The notes: a model not told the origin generated them from the sequence alone. A stretch of 64,000 nucleotides of DNA from UBA1195 sp045598025 (GCA_045598025.1 JAZLLH010000010.1:32941-96940); one strand, 5' to 3'; numbered from the stretch's first letter, positions 1 to 9,612 are shown. Made by a program: numbers and translations.

Positions 1-1801
1 CAAGGAAAAGGTCAAGGAAATGGTCATTGACCTGACCAGACTCTACGCCGAACGCCGACAGTCCGAAGGATATGCTTTTTCCCAGGATTCCTACCTACAG
101 CAGGAATTGGAGGCCTCATTCATCTATGAAGACACGCCGGACCAACTGAAAGCAACCAGAGACGTCAAACAGGACATGGAAGCCTCCTTCCCCATGGACC
201 GTCTGGTATGCGGGGATGTGGGATTCGGAAAAACGGAAGTAGCCATACGCGCAGCCTTCAAAGCGGCTTGTGACAACAAACAGACAGCGGTGCTGGTGCC
301 GACGACCGTATTGGCATTGCAACACTACCACAGTTTCAGCGAACGACTGCAACAATTTCCTTGCAGGATAGCCTATCTGAACCGCTTCACCACGGCAAAA
401 ATGAAAAAAGAAATTTTGGAAGAGGTGAAATCCGGCAAAATCGACATTCTGATCGGCACCCATCGACTCCTCGGAAAAGATTTGGAATTCAAAGATTTAG
501 GCTTACTTGTTATAGATGAAGAACAAAAATTCGGAGTGGAAGCGAAGGAAAAGCTCCGATCCCTCAAAGTCAACATCGACACACTGACCATGACGGCGAC
601 CCCTATTCCCCGAACACTTCAGTTTTCTCTGATGGGTGCTCGGGATATTTCCATTATGCAGACTCCTCCATTGAACCGATATCCCATTCAAACAGAAATC
701 CATACCTTTGACGAAGCGTTCATACGGGAAGGTATTTCGCAGGAAATATGCCGTGGAGGACAGGTATTTTTCGTACACAACCGCGTTCAGAACCTGGCAG
801 AAATAGCTGGAATCATACAAAGAAACTTTCCAGAACAGTCCATAGCCGTCGCTCATGGCCAAATGGAAGGCAGCCAACTGGAAAAAATCATGATTGATTT
901 TATCGACGGCATGTACGATATTTTGGTCTGCACCACCATCATTGAATCCGGTTTGGATATTCCCAATGCGAATACCATTTTCATCAATGAAGCCCAAAAC
1001 TATGGTTTGAGCGACCTGCACCAACTGAGGGGAAGAGTTGGACGAAAAAACAAGAAGGCCTACTGTTATCTTCTGGCCCCTCCGCTGCATACCCTTTCAG
1101 AAAACAGCCAGAAACGGCTGCGCGCCATAGAGGAATTTTCCGATATCGGCAGCGGATTCAATATTGCCATGAGAGATTTGGATATCCGTGGAGCGGGAAA
1201 TTTACTGGGGGCAGAACAGAGCGGATTCATCACAGAAATCGGATATGAAATGTACCAGAAGATTCTGGAAGAAGCCATTTACGAGCTCAACAATTCGCGC
1301 CCGGAGATGCAAGTAAGAGAAGACATTTCCTATGTTAAGGACTGTACACTGGAAACAGACCTGGAAATACTCATTCCAGATACTTACATTGGAGACAGCA
1401 ACGAAAGACTGATTTTATACAAAGAAATCAATACATTGAAAAACAAGGAGGATATTCTTCGTTGTCAAGAACGCATACAGGACCGATTCGGTCCCATCCC
1501 GAATGAAACCCTGGAATTATTCCATAGTCTCAGCCTGCGCTGGTTATCCAAGGAAATAGGCTTTGAAAAAGTCATGCTAAAACAAAAAAGACTGATATGC
1601 TATTTCGTCAAAGACGAACACTCCCCTTACTTTGAAAGCGAACAATTCCAGCATATTCTGAACTATATACAGAAGTATCCGAATCACTGCCGCATGAAGG
1701 AAGAACCGGGTAAACTCAGCCTCATATTCAACGGAGTATACGACGTATCCAGCGCCATATCCGTACTGCTTCCTTTAAAACATACCGAAACGGAAGCTTG
1801 A
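1..1801 (+). CDS. mfd: Transcription-repair coupling factor Mfd, C-terminal part (5' partial)
   Basis: Mfd is a DNA translocase that removes RNA polymerase stalled at lesions and recruits UvrA. The frame is open from base 2 of the window, so the ATG at 20 is internal and the N-terminal UvrB-like and RNA-polymerase-binding modules lie outside. Visible parts are helicase Walker A (GDVGFGKTE), the Walker B variant DEEQ followed by KFG, motif III (TATPIPRT), motif VI region (QLRGRVGR) and the RecG/Mfd-type TRG region (RDLDIRGAGNLLG), then the C-terminal regulatory domain. It is convergent with the ribosomal operon, sharing a hairpin at 1835-1869. Confidence 0.96.
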   Translation, partial: KEKVKEMVIDLTRLYAERRQSEGYAFSQDSYLQQELEASFIYEDTPDQLKATRDVKQDMEASFPMDRLVCGDVGFGKTEVAIRAAFKAACDNKQTAVLVPTTVLALQHYHSFSERLQQFPCRIAYLNRFTTAKMKKEILEEVKSGKIDILIGTHRLLGKDLEFKDLGLLVIDEEQKFGVEAKEKLRSLKVNIDTLTMTATPIPRTLQFSLMGARDISIMQTPPLNRYPIQTEIHTFDEAFIREGISQEICRGGQVFFVHNRVQNLAEIAGIIQRNFPEQSIAVAHGQMEGSQLEKIMIDFIDGMYDILVCTTIIESGLDIPNANTIFINEAQNYGLSDLHQLRGRVGRKNKKAYCYLLAPPLHTLSENSQKRLRAIEEFSDIGSGFNIAMRDLDIRGAGNLLGAEQSGFITEIGYEMYQKILEEAIYELNNSRPEMQVREDISYVKDCTLETDLEILIPDTYIGDSNERLILYKEINTLKNKEDILRCQERIQDRFGPIPNETLELFHSLSLRWLSKEIGFEKVMLKQKRLICYFVKDEHSPYFESEQFQHILNYIQKYPNHCRMKEEPGKLSLIFNGVYDVSSAISVLLPLKHTETEA

Positions 1802-1834
1802 ATCTCCACTCTAAACAAGTTTGATTTACTCAAC

Positions 1835-1869
1835 AAAAAAAGAGGAACGGTCTCTGACCATTCCTCTTT
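1835..1869 (-). terminator. Intrinsic terminator of the ribosomal superoperon
   Basis: Stem AAAGAGGAACGGTC (1839-1852) pairs with GACCATTCCTCTTT (1856-1869) with one C-A mismatch and a 3-base loop. Read on the minus strand it is followed by TTTTTTGTT, a good U-tract, so it ends the transcript after rplQ. On the plus strand only a short T-run follows, so it would be a weaker terminator for mfd. Confidence 0.85.
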
Positions 1870-1891
1870 GCTGTTATACGGCCAATATGGC

Positions 1892-2383
1892 TTATTCTGC
1901 CTTGGTTTCTTCAACTGCAGGAGCTTCTGCTGCGGGAACTTCTGCAGTTTCGGCTTTCTTGCGACCTCCACGACGGGTAGCCTTTGCTTTGGATTTCTGG
2001 CTACCTTTGTTCTGGGTGTAGGTTTCGTTGTAATCGACCAGTTCCATCATGCACATTTCAGCGGCATCTCCCAAACGGAAACCCGTTTTCAGAATACGGG
2101 TGTAACCTCCGGGTCTGTCAGCAATCTTAGTGGAAACGTTACGGAACAATTCGGTAACGGCTTCCTTATTCTGCAGATAGGAGAAAACCACACGACGGGA
2201 ATTGGTGGAATCTTCTTTTGCCTTGGTCAACAAAGGTTCGACATATTTTCTCAAAGCTTTGGCTTTTGCAACAGTGGTATTGATTCTCTTGTTGAGGATC
2301 AAAGAAGCTGCCATATTGGACAACATCGCCTGGCGATGGGCATAGGTTCTGCCTAAATGATTTACTTTTTTTCCGTGTCTCAT
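1892..2383 (-). CDS. rplQ: 50S ribosomal protein L17
   Basis: L17 of the large subunit, last gene of the superoperon. The N-terminus MRHGKKVNHLGRTYAHRQAM is the conserved L17 start. At 163 residues it is longer than the roughly 120-residue core because of an Ala/Glu/Lys-rich tail from about residue 135, seen commonly in Bacteroidota L17. It begins 3 bases after the rpoA stop. Confidence 0.98.
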   Translation of the reverse strand: MRHGKKVNHLGRTYAHRQAMLSNMAASLILNKRINTTVAKAKALRKYVEPLLTKAKEDSTNSRRVVFSYLQNKEAVTELFRNVSTKIADRPGGYTRILKTGFRLGDAAEMCMMELVDYNETYTQNKGSQKSKAKATRRGGRKKAETAEVPAAEAPAVEETKAE

Positions 2384-2386
2384 GTC

Positions 2387-3388
2387 TTAATTTTCTTTTT
2401 CTAAATCCAACCTATATTTTGAAATATCCATACCGAAATCCAAACCTTTGGACTTCACTAACTCCTCAAGTTCATTGAGGGACTTTTTACCGAAATTACG
2501 GAATTTCAGCAACGCACTGCGCTGAATCGTCACCAAATCACCCAAGGTTTCCAAATCTGCCGATTTCAAGCAATTCAAAGCACGCACCGAAAGATCCAGA
2601 TCCGTCAGTTTGGTCTTCAGGATTTGACGGATATGCAAGGCATTTTCATCAAACTCATCGCTCAGCACGATTTCATCGCCATTCATCGTAATTCTGTCTT
2701 CGGAGAAAAGGATAAAGTGCTGTATCAACACCTTGGCTGCCTTTTTCAAAGCTTCTTTCGGATGAATGGAACCATCGGTCGTGATTTGGAGAATCAACTT
2801 TTCATAATCAGTCTTCTGTTCGACACGATAATTTTCAAAGCGGTACATCACATTCTTAATGGGCGTGTGAATGGAATCAATAGCAATGACACCCGGTTCG
2901 TTGTGCAATTGACGGTTGTCTTCCACACTGACATAGCCGCGACCTTTGTTAATCGTAATCTCCATATCCAACTTCACGTTGGGTTCCATGGTGCATATGT
3001 GCAAATCTTCATTGAGGACCTGAAAACTGCTCAGATATTTGTTCATATCTCCAGCCTTGAATTCCTCTTTATCGGTAATAACAAACCTGACTTTTTCTTC
3101 GGTCTGGTCTTCGATTTTTCCTGCCAAACGAATCTGTTTGATGTTCAGAATGATATCCGTAACATCTTCTATGACACCAGGAATGGAGGAAAATTCATGA
3201 GGGACTCCTTCGATCTTGATGGATGTAATGGCAAAGCCCTCCAAGGACGAAAGCAGTACCCTTCTCAAAGCGTTACCAATGGTTGTAGCATAACCGGGTT
3301 CCAACGGACGGAATTCAAACACGCCGAAAGAATCGGAAGACTCAAGCATCAGCACTTTCTCTGGTTTCTGAAAAGGTATGATTACCAT
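2387..3388 (-). CDS. rpoA: DNA-directed RNA polymerase subunit alpha
   Basis: Alpha subunit, 333 residues. The N-terminal dimerisation domain includes FEFRPLEPGYATTIGNALRR. The C-terminal alpha-CTD (about residues 255-320, with NFGKKSLNELEELV) binds UP elements and activators. Its place between rpsD and rplQ is the standard alpha-operon position. Confidence 0.98.
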   Translation of the reverse strand: MVIIPFQKPEKVLMLESSDSFGVFEFRPLEPGYATTIGNALRRVLLSSLEGFAITSIKIEGVPHEFSSIPGVIEDVTDIILNIKQIRLAGKIEDQTEEKVRFVITDKEEFKAGDMNKYLSSFQVLNEDLHICTMEPNVKLDMEITINKGRGYVSVEDNRQLHNEPGVIAIDSIHTPIKNVMYRFENYRVEQKTDYEKLILQITTDGSIHPKEALKKAAKVLIQHFILFSEDRITMNGDEIVLSDEFDENALHIRQILKTKLTDLDLSVRALNCLKSADLETLGDLVTIQRSALLKFRNFGKKSLNELEELVKSKGLDFGMDISKYRLDLEKEN

Positions 3389-3420
3389 ATTTTGTGTTTT
3401 TTTTAATGTTTACTAAGCGA

Positions 3421-4035
3421 TTATCTAGAATACAAGTCAACTATCAACTGTTCGTTGATGGTTTCTGGGATGGCATCTCTTTCCGGAACCATCATCAGTT
3501 TGCCGGCCATCATGCTTTCATCCCATTCCAGCCAAGGATACTGACTGGCGTTGCGACGACTCAAGGAATCAGTAATCGCTTCCATAGCTTTGGAACGCTC
3601 GCGGACTCCGACCACATCCCCCACTTTCAGAGTGACGGAAGGAATGTTCACCACATTGCCGTTCACCACAATATGCTTGTGGGAAACCAACTGACGTGCA
3701 GCTGCACGCGTAGGAGCAATTCCCAGACGGTATACCACGTTATCAAGACGGAATTCAATCATTTGCAAAAGGATTTCACCAGTGATACCTTTCTTGGCAG
3801 AAGCTTTATGGAAAAGATTTCTGAACTGGCGTTCCAAAATACCGTAGGTATATTTCGCCTTCTGCTTTTCCTGTAACTGCATTCCGTATTCCGAACTCTT
3901 TCCACCACCTCTTTTCTTGTTGGCACCATGCTGCCCCGGAGGATAGTTTTTCTTTTCCAAATATTTGTCGGGACCATAAATGGGTTCCTTGAACTTTCTT
4001 GCAATCTTGGATTTCGGACCTATATATCTTGCCAT
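3421..4035 (-). CDS. rpsD: 30S ribosomal protein S4
   Basis: S4, a primary 16S rRNA binder and in many bacteria the translational repressor of the alpha operon. 204 residues; starts MARYIGPKSKIARKFKEP and has the S4 RNA-binding domain around residues 95-160 (RLDNVVYRLGIAPTRAAARQ). The N-terminal zinc-binding cysteines found in some S4 proteins are absent. Confidence 0.98.
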   Translation of the reverse strand: MARYIGPKSKIARKFKEPIYGPDKYLEKKNYPPGQHGANKKRGGGKSSEYGMQLQEKQKAKYTYGILERQFRNLFHKASAKKGITGEILLQMIEFRLDNVVYRLGIAPTRAAARQLVSHKHIVVNGNVVNIPSVTLKVGDVVGVRERSKAMEAITDSLSRRNASQYPWLEWDESMMAGKLMMVPERDAIPETINEQLIVDLYSR

Positions 4036-4078
4036 ATCTATCTTTTCTTCTAAAAGTTAAAAAAAATGTTGTTGTTAA

Positions 4079-4468
4079 TTATACACGACGTCTCTTCGGA
4101 GGTCTGCATCCATTGTGAGGCAACGGAGTGACATCAATGATTTCAGTCACATCTATACCGGCGGCTGCAACAGTACGGACAGCGGATTCACGACCGCCTC
4201 CCGGACCTTTTACAAAACATTTCACTTTGCGCAATCCTAAATCATAAGCAACCTTGGCTGCATCTTGAGCGGCCATTTGGGCAGCGTACGGAGTATTCTT
4301 TTTGGAACCCCTGAAGCCCATCTTTCCGGCAGAAGACCAGGAAATGGTTTGTCCAGCATTGTTGGTTATGGTCACAATCACGTTATTAAAAGACGCTTGG
4401 ACAAACACCTTACCCACTGCATCTACTTTTACAACTCTTTTCTTCGTTACTTTCGTTGTTTTTGCCAT
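4079..4468 (-). CDS. rpsK: 30S ribosomal protein S11
   Basis: S11, part of the 30S platform. 129 residues; has the conserved core FVQASFNNVIVTITN and the C-terminal PLPHNGCRPPKRRRV signature that contacts 16S rRNA near the mRNA exit. Confidence 0.98.
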   Translation of the reverse strand: MAKTTKVTKKRVVKVDAVGKVFVQASFNNVIVTITNNAGQTISWSSAGKMGFRGSKKNTPYAAQMAAQDAAKVAYDLGLRKVKCFVKGPGGGRESAVRTVAAAGIDVTEIIDVTPLPHNGCRPPKRRRV

Positions 4469-4493
4469 ATTCCTTATTGTTTAAGCTGTCCTA

Positions 4494-4868
4494 TTATTTC
4501 GTTGCTTTCTTCTTGTTGGCAACTACTTTCTTTCTACCTTTACGTGTTCTCGCGTTATTCTTGGTGGATTGTCCTCTCACAGGTAAACCAAGACGATGAC
4601 GAATGCCACGATAACAACCGATATCCATCAGTCGTTTGATGTTCATCTGCACTTCGGAACGAAGCTCGCCTTCAATCTTCATCTCACCGATGATTCCACG
4701 GATGGCGGCCAATTCATCGTCGTTCCAGTCCTGAACTTTCTTGTCAAAAGAGATATCGGCCCTTTTCAGAATATTCTGAGCCGTAGTCCTACCTATTCCG
4801 TAAATGTAGGTTAAACCGATTTCTCCTCTCTTGTTTTTAGGTAAGTCAATACCCGCAATTCTTGCCAT
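4494..4868 (-). CDS. rpsM: 30S ribosomal protein S13
   Basis: S13 of the 30S head, contacting P-site tRNA through its basic tail. 124 residues; starts MARIAGIDLPKNKRGEIGLT and has the conserved CYRGIRHRLGLPVRGQ segment followed by a Lys/Arg-rich C-terminus. Confidence 0.98.
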   Translation of the reverse strand: MARIAGIDLPKNKRGEIGLTYIYGIGRTTAQNILKRADISFDKKVQDWNDDELAAIRGIIGEMKIEGELRSEVQMNIKRLMDIGCYRGIRHRLGLPVRGQSTKNNARTRKGRKKVVANKKKATK

Positions 4869-4897
4869 ATACTTCTATTATTGTTTTAAAGTTAATT

Positions 4898-5014
4898 TTA
4901 CCCTTGTCTTTGTTTGTATTTCGGATTCTTTTTGTTAATTACATAGACGACTCCTTTGCGACGCACGATTTTGCAATCGTCTGATCTTTTCTTTACAGAT
5001 GTTCTTACTTTCAT
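4898..5014 (-). CDS. rpmJ: 50S ribosomal protein L36
   Basis: 38-residue protein read directly on the minus strand: starts MKVRTSVKKRSDDCKIVRRK and ends with NKKNPKYKQRQG and a TAA at 4898-4900. It is the zinc-free L36 type: only one of the four metal-ligand cysteines remains (in DDCKI). It sits between rpsM and infA, the usual place. Confidence 0.96.
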   Translation of the reverse strand: MKVRTSVKKRSDDCKIVRRKGVVYVINKKNPKYKQRQG

Positions 5015-5037
5015 AATGCTGTATAAATAAATCCCTT

Positions 5038-5259
5038 TTAATTTTTGTATCTAAAAATAATTCTTGCTTTACTCAGGTCATAAATGGACATTTCCATTTT
5101 CACTTTATCGCCCGGGAGGATTTTGATGTAGTGCATCCGCATCTTTCCGGATATGTGGGCGGTAACGATATGGCCATTTTCCAGTTCGACCCGGAACATT
5201 GCGTTTCCCAACGACTCCTTTACGATTCCGTCCTGTTCGATTGATGATTGTTTTGCCAT
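5038..5259 (-). CDS. infA: Translation initiation factor IF-1
   Basis: IF-1 binds the 30S A site during initiation. 73 residues forming one OB-fold S1-like domain with the typical core NAMFRVELENGHIVTAHISG and a C-terminal YDLSKARIIFRYK. The start codon directly abuts the map stop codon. Confidence 0.98.
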   Translation of the reverse strand: MAKQSSIEQDGIVKESLGNAMFRVELENGHIVTAHISGKMRMHYIKILPGDKVKMEMSIYDLSKARIIFRYKN

Positions 5260-6042
5260 TTACGCATTTTTTTGATTTAACACTTCTTCTACAAACTCAT
5301 ATGTTGACAACAGCTCCGTACCATTCTCACGGATGGCAATCATGTGCTCGAAATGAGCCGAAGGCTGTCCGTCTGCAGTTCGGGTGGTCCATCCGTCCTT
5401 ATCGAAACGGATATTTCTCACCCCAAGATTGATCATAGGCTCAATGCAGAGCACCATGCCCTTCTTTAAGCGAATTCCACATCCCTTGACACCATAATTG
5501 GGCACATCGGGCTTTTCGTGCATAGAACGGCCACAACCATGTCCGACCATCTCACGGACCACTGAATACCCATAGGATTCGACATACGATTGAACAGCAT
5601 GACCTATGTCTCCAATACGATTCCCGGCCACTGCCTGTTCTATGCCCTTGTACAGGGATTCCTTGGTTCGCTGGCAGAGCAGATGAATTTCCTCGGAAAC
5701 GTGCCCCACTTCAAAAGTGTAACAGTAGTCTCCATGGTATCCGTTCTTGTAAGCTCCGCAATCCACTGAGACGATATCACCATCCTGCAACTCCCGATCA
5801 CTCGGAATACCATGCACCACCACCTCATTCACCGAAAGACAAAGTGCTGCAGGATATCCTTCATAACCTTTGAAGGAAGGCTGCGCACCATTGTCCCGGA
5901 TGAACGTTTCGGCGACTTGGTCCAAAGTTTTCAAGGAAACACCCGGCCGAATCAGTTTGGCTACTTCGGCTAAGGTTTTGCCTACGATCAAAGCACTCTC
6001 TTTCATCGCATCAATTTCCTTTTCTGTCTTCAAGTGTATCAT
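5260..6042 (-). CDS. map: Type I methionine aminopeptidase
   Basis: Removes the initiator methionine from nascent proteins. 260 residues of pita-bread fold without an N-terminal SH3-binding extension. Metal and active-site segments visible: VVHGIP (His), VDCGAYKNGYHGD (two metal Asp), GHGCGRSMHEKP (metal and substrate His), CIEPM (metal Glu) and a final FEHMIAI (Glu). It is cotranscribed with infA and secY. Confidence 0.97.
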   Translation of the reverse strand: MIHLKTEKEIDAMKESALIVGKTLAEVAKLIRPGVSLKTLDQVAETFIRDNGAQPSFKGYEGYPAALCLSVNEVVVHGIPSDRELQDGDIVSVDCGAYKNGYHGDYCYTFEVGHVSEEIHLLCQRTKESLYKGIEQAVAGNRIGDIGHAVQSYVESYGYSVVREMVGHGCGRSMHEKPDVPNYGVKGCGIRLKKGMVLCIEPMINLGVRNIRFDKDGWTTRTADGQPSAHFEHMIAIRENGTELLSTYEFVEEVLNQKNA

Positions 6043-6063
6043 CTCACGTATGCCTTTTACAAA

Positions 6064-7452
6064 TTACATCACCGAAGGAAGAGGAGTACGCCCCTTAATG
6101 TGACCGGATTTGGTCAAGCCATCATAATGTCTCATCAGCAGATGACTTTCAATCTGCTGCAAGGTATCCAGGATAACACCCACCATAATCAGCAGAGACG
6201 TACCGCCGAAAAATTGGGCAAACTGCTGATTGATTCCGAACAGACGGGCAAATGCAGGCATAATGGCGACAAAAGCCAGGAAAATAGACCCGGGAAGTGT
6301 CACTCTGGAAATGATGTTGTCTATGAAATCAGACGTTTTCTTACCCGGTTTGACACCAGGAATAAAACCTCCGTTCTTCTTCATTTCGTCTGCAATCTGC
6401 ACCGGATTGAAGGTGATGGCAGTATAGAAAAAGGTGAAAACAATAATCAAAACAGCGTACACCAAATTGTACCAGAAACCATTGTTGTTTGTCATTGCGG
6501 AAGCGAAGGCGCCCATGGTCTCGGTATTGTTGGAGAATCCCATAATCGTCAAAGGCAGGAACATGATTGCCTGTGCGAAAATGATAGGCATAACACCAGC
6601 GGCATTCACCTTGATAGGAAGATACTGACGCTGCCCGCCATACTGACGGTTACCGACGATACGCTTGGCATACTGCACCGGAATTCTGCGCGTGCCCTGC
6701 ACCAAAAGGATGCACACCAGAATCACTGCCACCAGAACAACGATTTCAATCAGGAAGGTGACAAGACCGCCATTTCCGCTTTCTGCTACTTTGGATGCAA
6801 ATTCCGCAGAAAGTGCGAAAGGCAGACGGGCAATAATACCAATCATAATCAGGAGAGAGATTCCGTTACCGATACCCTTATCGGTAATTCGCTCACCCAT
6901 CCACATGATAAAGAGCGTACTGCAGGTCAACACTATGATAGAAATAATCATGAAGGAAGCAGGCAGACTTCCGCCCATCACGGGATTTCCGTGAAAATCG
7001 TGAAACACACCCGAACTGAGTCCTACCTGATTGACCAAATTAGTGATGTAGGCCGGAGCCTGAATCAAGGTCACGACAATCGTCAACATTCGGGTTATCT
7101 GATTCATCTTCTTACGGCCACTCTCGCCTTCTTTCTGCAAACGCTGGAAATACGGGACAACCAACATCAGCAACTGCACCACGATAGATGCGGAGATGTA
7201 GGGCATGATACCCAGTGCAAAGATAGAAGCATTAGAGAAAGCTCCTCCGGAAAACATATCCAGCAAGCCCAACAAGCCTTCGCGGGAATTGGCCGTGAAT
7301 GCGGAATGGGACAAGGCCTGAACATTGACGCCGGGAAGAGCAATATAAGACCCTACCCTGAATATCAAAATAATACCTAAGGTATACAGAATCTTCTGAC
7401 GTAACTCTTCTATGTGATAGATGTTCTTAAGTGTGGCTATAAATTTCTTCAT
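6064..7452 (-). CDS. secY: Preprotein translocase channel SecY
   Basis: Pore subunit of the SecYEG translocon. 462 residues with about ten hydrophobic segments; early motifs include RVGSYIALPGVN (TM1/plug region), then the cytosolic loop QRLQKEGESGRKKMNQITR and the C-terminal GGTSLLIMVGVILDT. Slightly longer than the E. coli protein, as usual in Bacteroidota. It follows rplO after one base, within the spc part of the operon. Confidence 0.98.
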   Translation of the reverse strand: MKKFIATLKNIYHIEELRQKILYTLGIILIFRVGSYIALPGVNVQALSHSAFTANSREGLLGLLDMFSGGAFSNASIFALGIMPYISASIVVQLLMLVVPYFQRLQKEGESGRKKMNQITRMLTIVVTLIQAPAYITNLVNQVGLSSGVFHDFHGNPVMGGSLPASFMIISIIVLTCSTLFIMWMGERITDKGIGNGISLLIMIGIIARLPFALSAEFASKVAESGNGGLVTFLIEIVVLVAVILVCILLVQGTRRIPVQYAKRIVGNRQYGGQRQYLPIKVNAAGVMPIIFAQAIMFLPLTIMGFSNNTETMGAFASAMTNNNGFWYNLVYAVLIIVFTFFYTAITFNPVQIADEMKKNGGFIPGVKPGKKTSDFIDNIISRVTLPGSIFLAFVAIMPAFARLFGINQQFAQFFGGTSLLIMVGVILDTLQQIESHLLMRHYDGLTKSGHIKGRTPLPSVM

Positions 7453-7453
7453 T

Positions 7454-7900
7454 TTACAGTTTTATTGCGTTTCCACCTTGTGCCTCGATTGCCTCAATTG
7501 CTTTCTGAGAGAATGCGTGCACTTTCACTTCTAATTTTGCGGTCAACTCGCCCTTAGCCAAAACCTTTATCATATCTTTTTTGGAAGCCAGTCCATGCTG
7601 AACGAGGACATCCACATCAATGGTGGAAATACCTTTGTTATCATAAAGATATTGGAGTGTGGACAAATTGATAGGCGTGTATTCTACGCGATTAATGTTC
7701 TTGAATCCGGATTTCGGAACGCGTCTGTACAAAGGCATCTGACCACCTTCGAAACCAGGTTTGCGAGAATAACCGGAACGGGACTGGGCACCTTTGTGAC
7801 CTTTGGTGGAAGTACCACCTTTACCAGATCCCTGACCTCTACCGATTCTTTTCGAATGTTTTGTTGCTCCTTCAGCCGGTTTTAAACTATGTAAATTCAT
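7454..7900 (-). CDS. rplO: 50S ribosomal protein L15
   Basis: L15, 148 residues. Gly/Lys-rich N-terminal extension (RIGRGQGSGKGGTSTKGHKG) that penetrates 23S rRNA, followed by the globular C-terminal domain. Next to secY as in most bacteria. Confidence 0.98.
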   Translation of the reverse strand: MNLHSLKPAEGATKHSKRIGRGQGSGKGGTSTKGHKGAQSRSGYSRKPGFEGGQMPLYRRVPKSGFKNINRVEYTPINLSTLQYLYDNKGISTIDVDVLVQHGLASKKDMIKVLAKGELTAKLEVKVHAFSQKAIEAIEAQGGNAIKL

Positions 7901-7928
7901 ATCTCTTTATCGTACTTTCTATTTAAAA

Positions 7929-8108
7929 CTAAATTTCTTCTACTGTCACCAAGTGTTTCACGACTTCGATCATACCCATGACCTGAGGAGTTGCTTCCAC
8001 TTCGACAGAATGATGCATTTTTTTAATGCCCAAAGCAGCCAACGTCAATTTCTGTACTTTAGGTCTGCTGATTTGACTACGAATCTGTGTTACTCTTAAC
8101 TTTTTCAT
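7929..8108 (-). CDS. rpmD: 50S ribosomal protein L30
   Basis: 59-residue protein read directly on the minus strand, MKKLRVTQIRSQISRPKVQK at the N-terminus and ending KHLVTVEEI with a TAG stop at 7929-7931. The pattern matches L30 (TQIRSxI...L.ALGI.K). It fills the gap between rpsE and rplO, where rpmD normally sits. Confidence 0.95.
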   Translation of the reverse strand: MKKLRVTQIRSQISRPKVQKLTLAALGIKKMHHSVEVEATPQVMGMIEVVKHLVTVEEI

Positions 8109-8120
8109 ATTGCTCCTTTA

Positions 8121-8633
8121 TTATCCGTTAAACACTGTTGACAATTCTACACCACGCAGCTGAGCAACGGTGTAAGGATCTTTCAACTTCGTCAAAGCAT
8201 CAATCGTAGCCTTCACCACACTGTGGGGATTGGACGAACCTTTGGATTTGGCCAGCACGTTCTTCACACCCACGCTTTCCAGCACGGCACGCATAGCACC
8301 ACCGGCGATAACACCGGTACCCGGAGTAGCCGGACGAATGAAAGCAATGGCACCACTGTACTTACCTTCCTGGGGATGAGGAATTGTACCATTGATAACG
8401 GGAACGTTCACCAAATGTTTTTTCGCGTCTTCAACACCTTTTTGGACGGCCACATTTACTTCTTTGGCCTTTCCGAGACCGTATCCGACGATACCGTCCT
8501 CATTGCCTATCACCACAATGGCCGAAAAAGTGAAAGTACGACCACCCTTGGTGACTTTGGTCACTCTCTGAACGCTGACAAGACGTTCTTTAAATTCGAT
8601 TTCGCTAGTCTTTACTCTTTTAATTGTCGACAT
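8121..8633 (-). CDS. rpsE: 30S ribosomal protein S5
   Basis: S5, involved in decoding fidelity and mRNA unwinding. 170 residues: the N-terminal dsRBD-like domain with VTKVTKGGRTFTFSAIVVIG and the C-terminal domain with GVIAGGAMRAVLESVGVKNV. Confidence 0.98.
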   Translation of the reverse strand: MSTIKRVKTSEIEFKERLVSVQRVTKVTKGGRTFTFSAIVVIGNEDGIVGYGLGKAKEVNVAVQKGVEDAKKHLVNVPVINGTIPHPQEGKYSGAIAFIRPATPGTGVIAGGAMRAVLESVGVKNVLAKSKGSSNPHSVVKATIDALTKLKDPYTVAQLRGVELSTVFNG

Positions 8634-8646
8634 TCTTCTCTCTGCT

Positions 8647-9009
8647 TTAGAAAATTAAACCTTCTTCTCTCGCTGCCTCGGCCAATGATTTTACCCTGCC
8701 GTGGTACAGATATCCGTTACGATCGAAAACGACCGTCGTGATACCGGCTTCCTTAGCCTTCACAGCCAAACATTTGCCAACCGATTTGGCTTGTTCCACT
8801 TTATTCACTTTCTCAGTGTCCTTCAGATCCACCATAGAGGAAGCGGACACCAAGGTAACGCCCTTCACATCGTCAATGATTTGGGCATAAATCTCACGAT
8901 TGCTTCTGAAAACAGACAATCTGGGGCGAGCTTCCGTCCCCTTGACTGCTTGCTTGATTCTATTCTTAATTTTAAGTCTTCTATAAGTCTTACGATTTTT
9001 CGTTCCCAT
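8647..9009 (-). CDS. rplR: 50S ribosomal protein L18
   Basis: L18, 5S rRNA binder. 120 residues; starts MGTKNRKTYRRLKIKNRIKQ, followed by ARPRLSVFRSNREIYAQIID typical of the family. Confidence 0.98.
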   Translation of the reverse strand: MGTKNRKTYRRLKIKNRIKQAVKGTEARPRLSVFRSNREIYAQIIDDVKGVTLVSASSMVDLKDTEKVNKVEQAKSVGKCLAVKAKEAGITTVVFDRNGYLYHGRVKSLAEAAREEGLIF

Positions 9010-9036
9010 CCTACTTGGATTTTATATGTTTCGACA

Positions 9037-9597
9037 TTATTTCTTTTCTGCAGATTTTCCTGCTTTCTTTCTGACGACCTCACCCTGGAAGCGGATACCT
9101 TTTCCTTTGTAAGGCTCAGGCTTACGATAAGATCTGATCTTGGCGGCAACTTGTCCGAGCAATTGTTTGTCGCAACTGGTCAGTTTGATGATGGGGTTCT
9201 TTCCCTTTTCCGTAACGGTCTCCACCTTGATTTCAGAAGGAAAATCAAAGATGATGTCATGGGAATATCCTAAGGAAAGATCGAGTTGTTGTCCTGTAGC
9301 CTGGCATTTGTAACCGGTACCGACCAATTCCTGAACAACCGTAAAACCTTCGGAGACACCTTTCACCATATTGAACAGCAAAGCTCTGTACAAGCCGTGC
9401 ATGGCATTGTGACGCTTCTGATTGTCACAAATGGTCAGATTCATCACTCCATCTTCCATGTTTAAGGAAACACAGGGATCAACATACTGTTTCAATTCAC
9501 CTAATTTGCCTTTCACAGTCACGACATGGGATTTTTCATCCATATTGATAGTGACACCGGCGGGTATTGTAATGGGTAATTTTCCAATTCTTGACAT
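9037..9597 (-). CDS. rplF: 50S ribosomal protein L6
   Basis: L6, near the GTPase-associated centre. 186 residues, two repeated alpha-beta domains; starts MSRIGKLPITIPAGV and ends with the conserved YRKPEPYKGKGIRF segment plus a basic tail. Confidence 0.98.
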   Translation of the reverse strand: MSRIGKLPITIPAGVTINMDEKSHVVTVKGKLGELKQYVDPCVSLNMEDGVMNLTICDNQKRHNAMHGLYRALLFNMVKGVSEGFTVVQELVGTGYKCQATGQQLDLSLGYSHDIIFDFPSEIKVETVTEKGKNPIIKLTSCDKQLLGQVAAKIRSYRKPEPYKGKGIRFQGEVVRKKAGKSAEKK

Positions 9598-9612
9598 AAT
9601 TCTTTCCTCCTA

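Noticed and set aside
2624..3406. A 260-codon plus-strand frame opposite rpoA
   Set aside because: Shadow of rpoA; composition is atypical and no motif is present.
6034..7380. A 448-codon open frame on the plus strand opposite secY
   Set aside because: Translation is His/Asn/Arg-rich with no motif; secY on the other strand is full length and in operon context.
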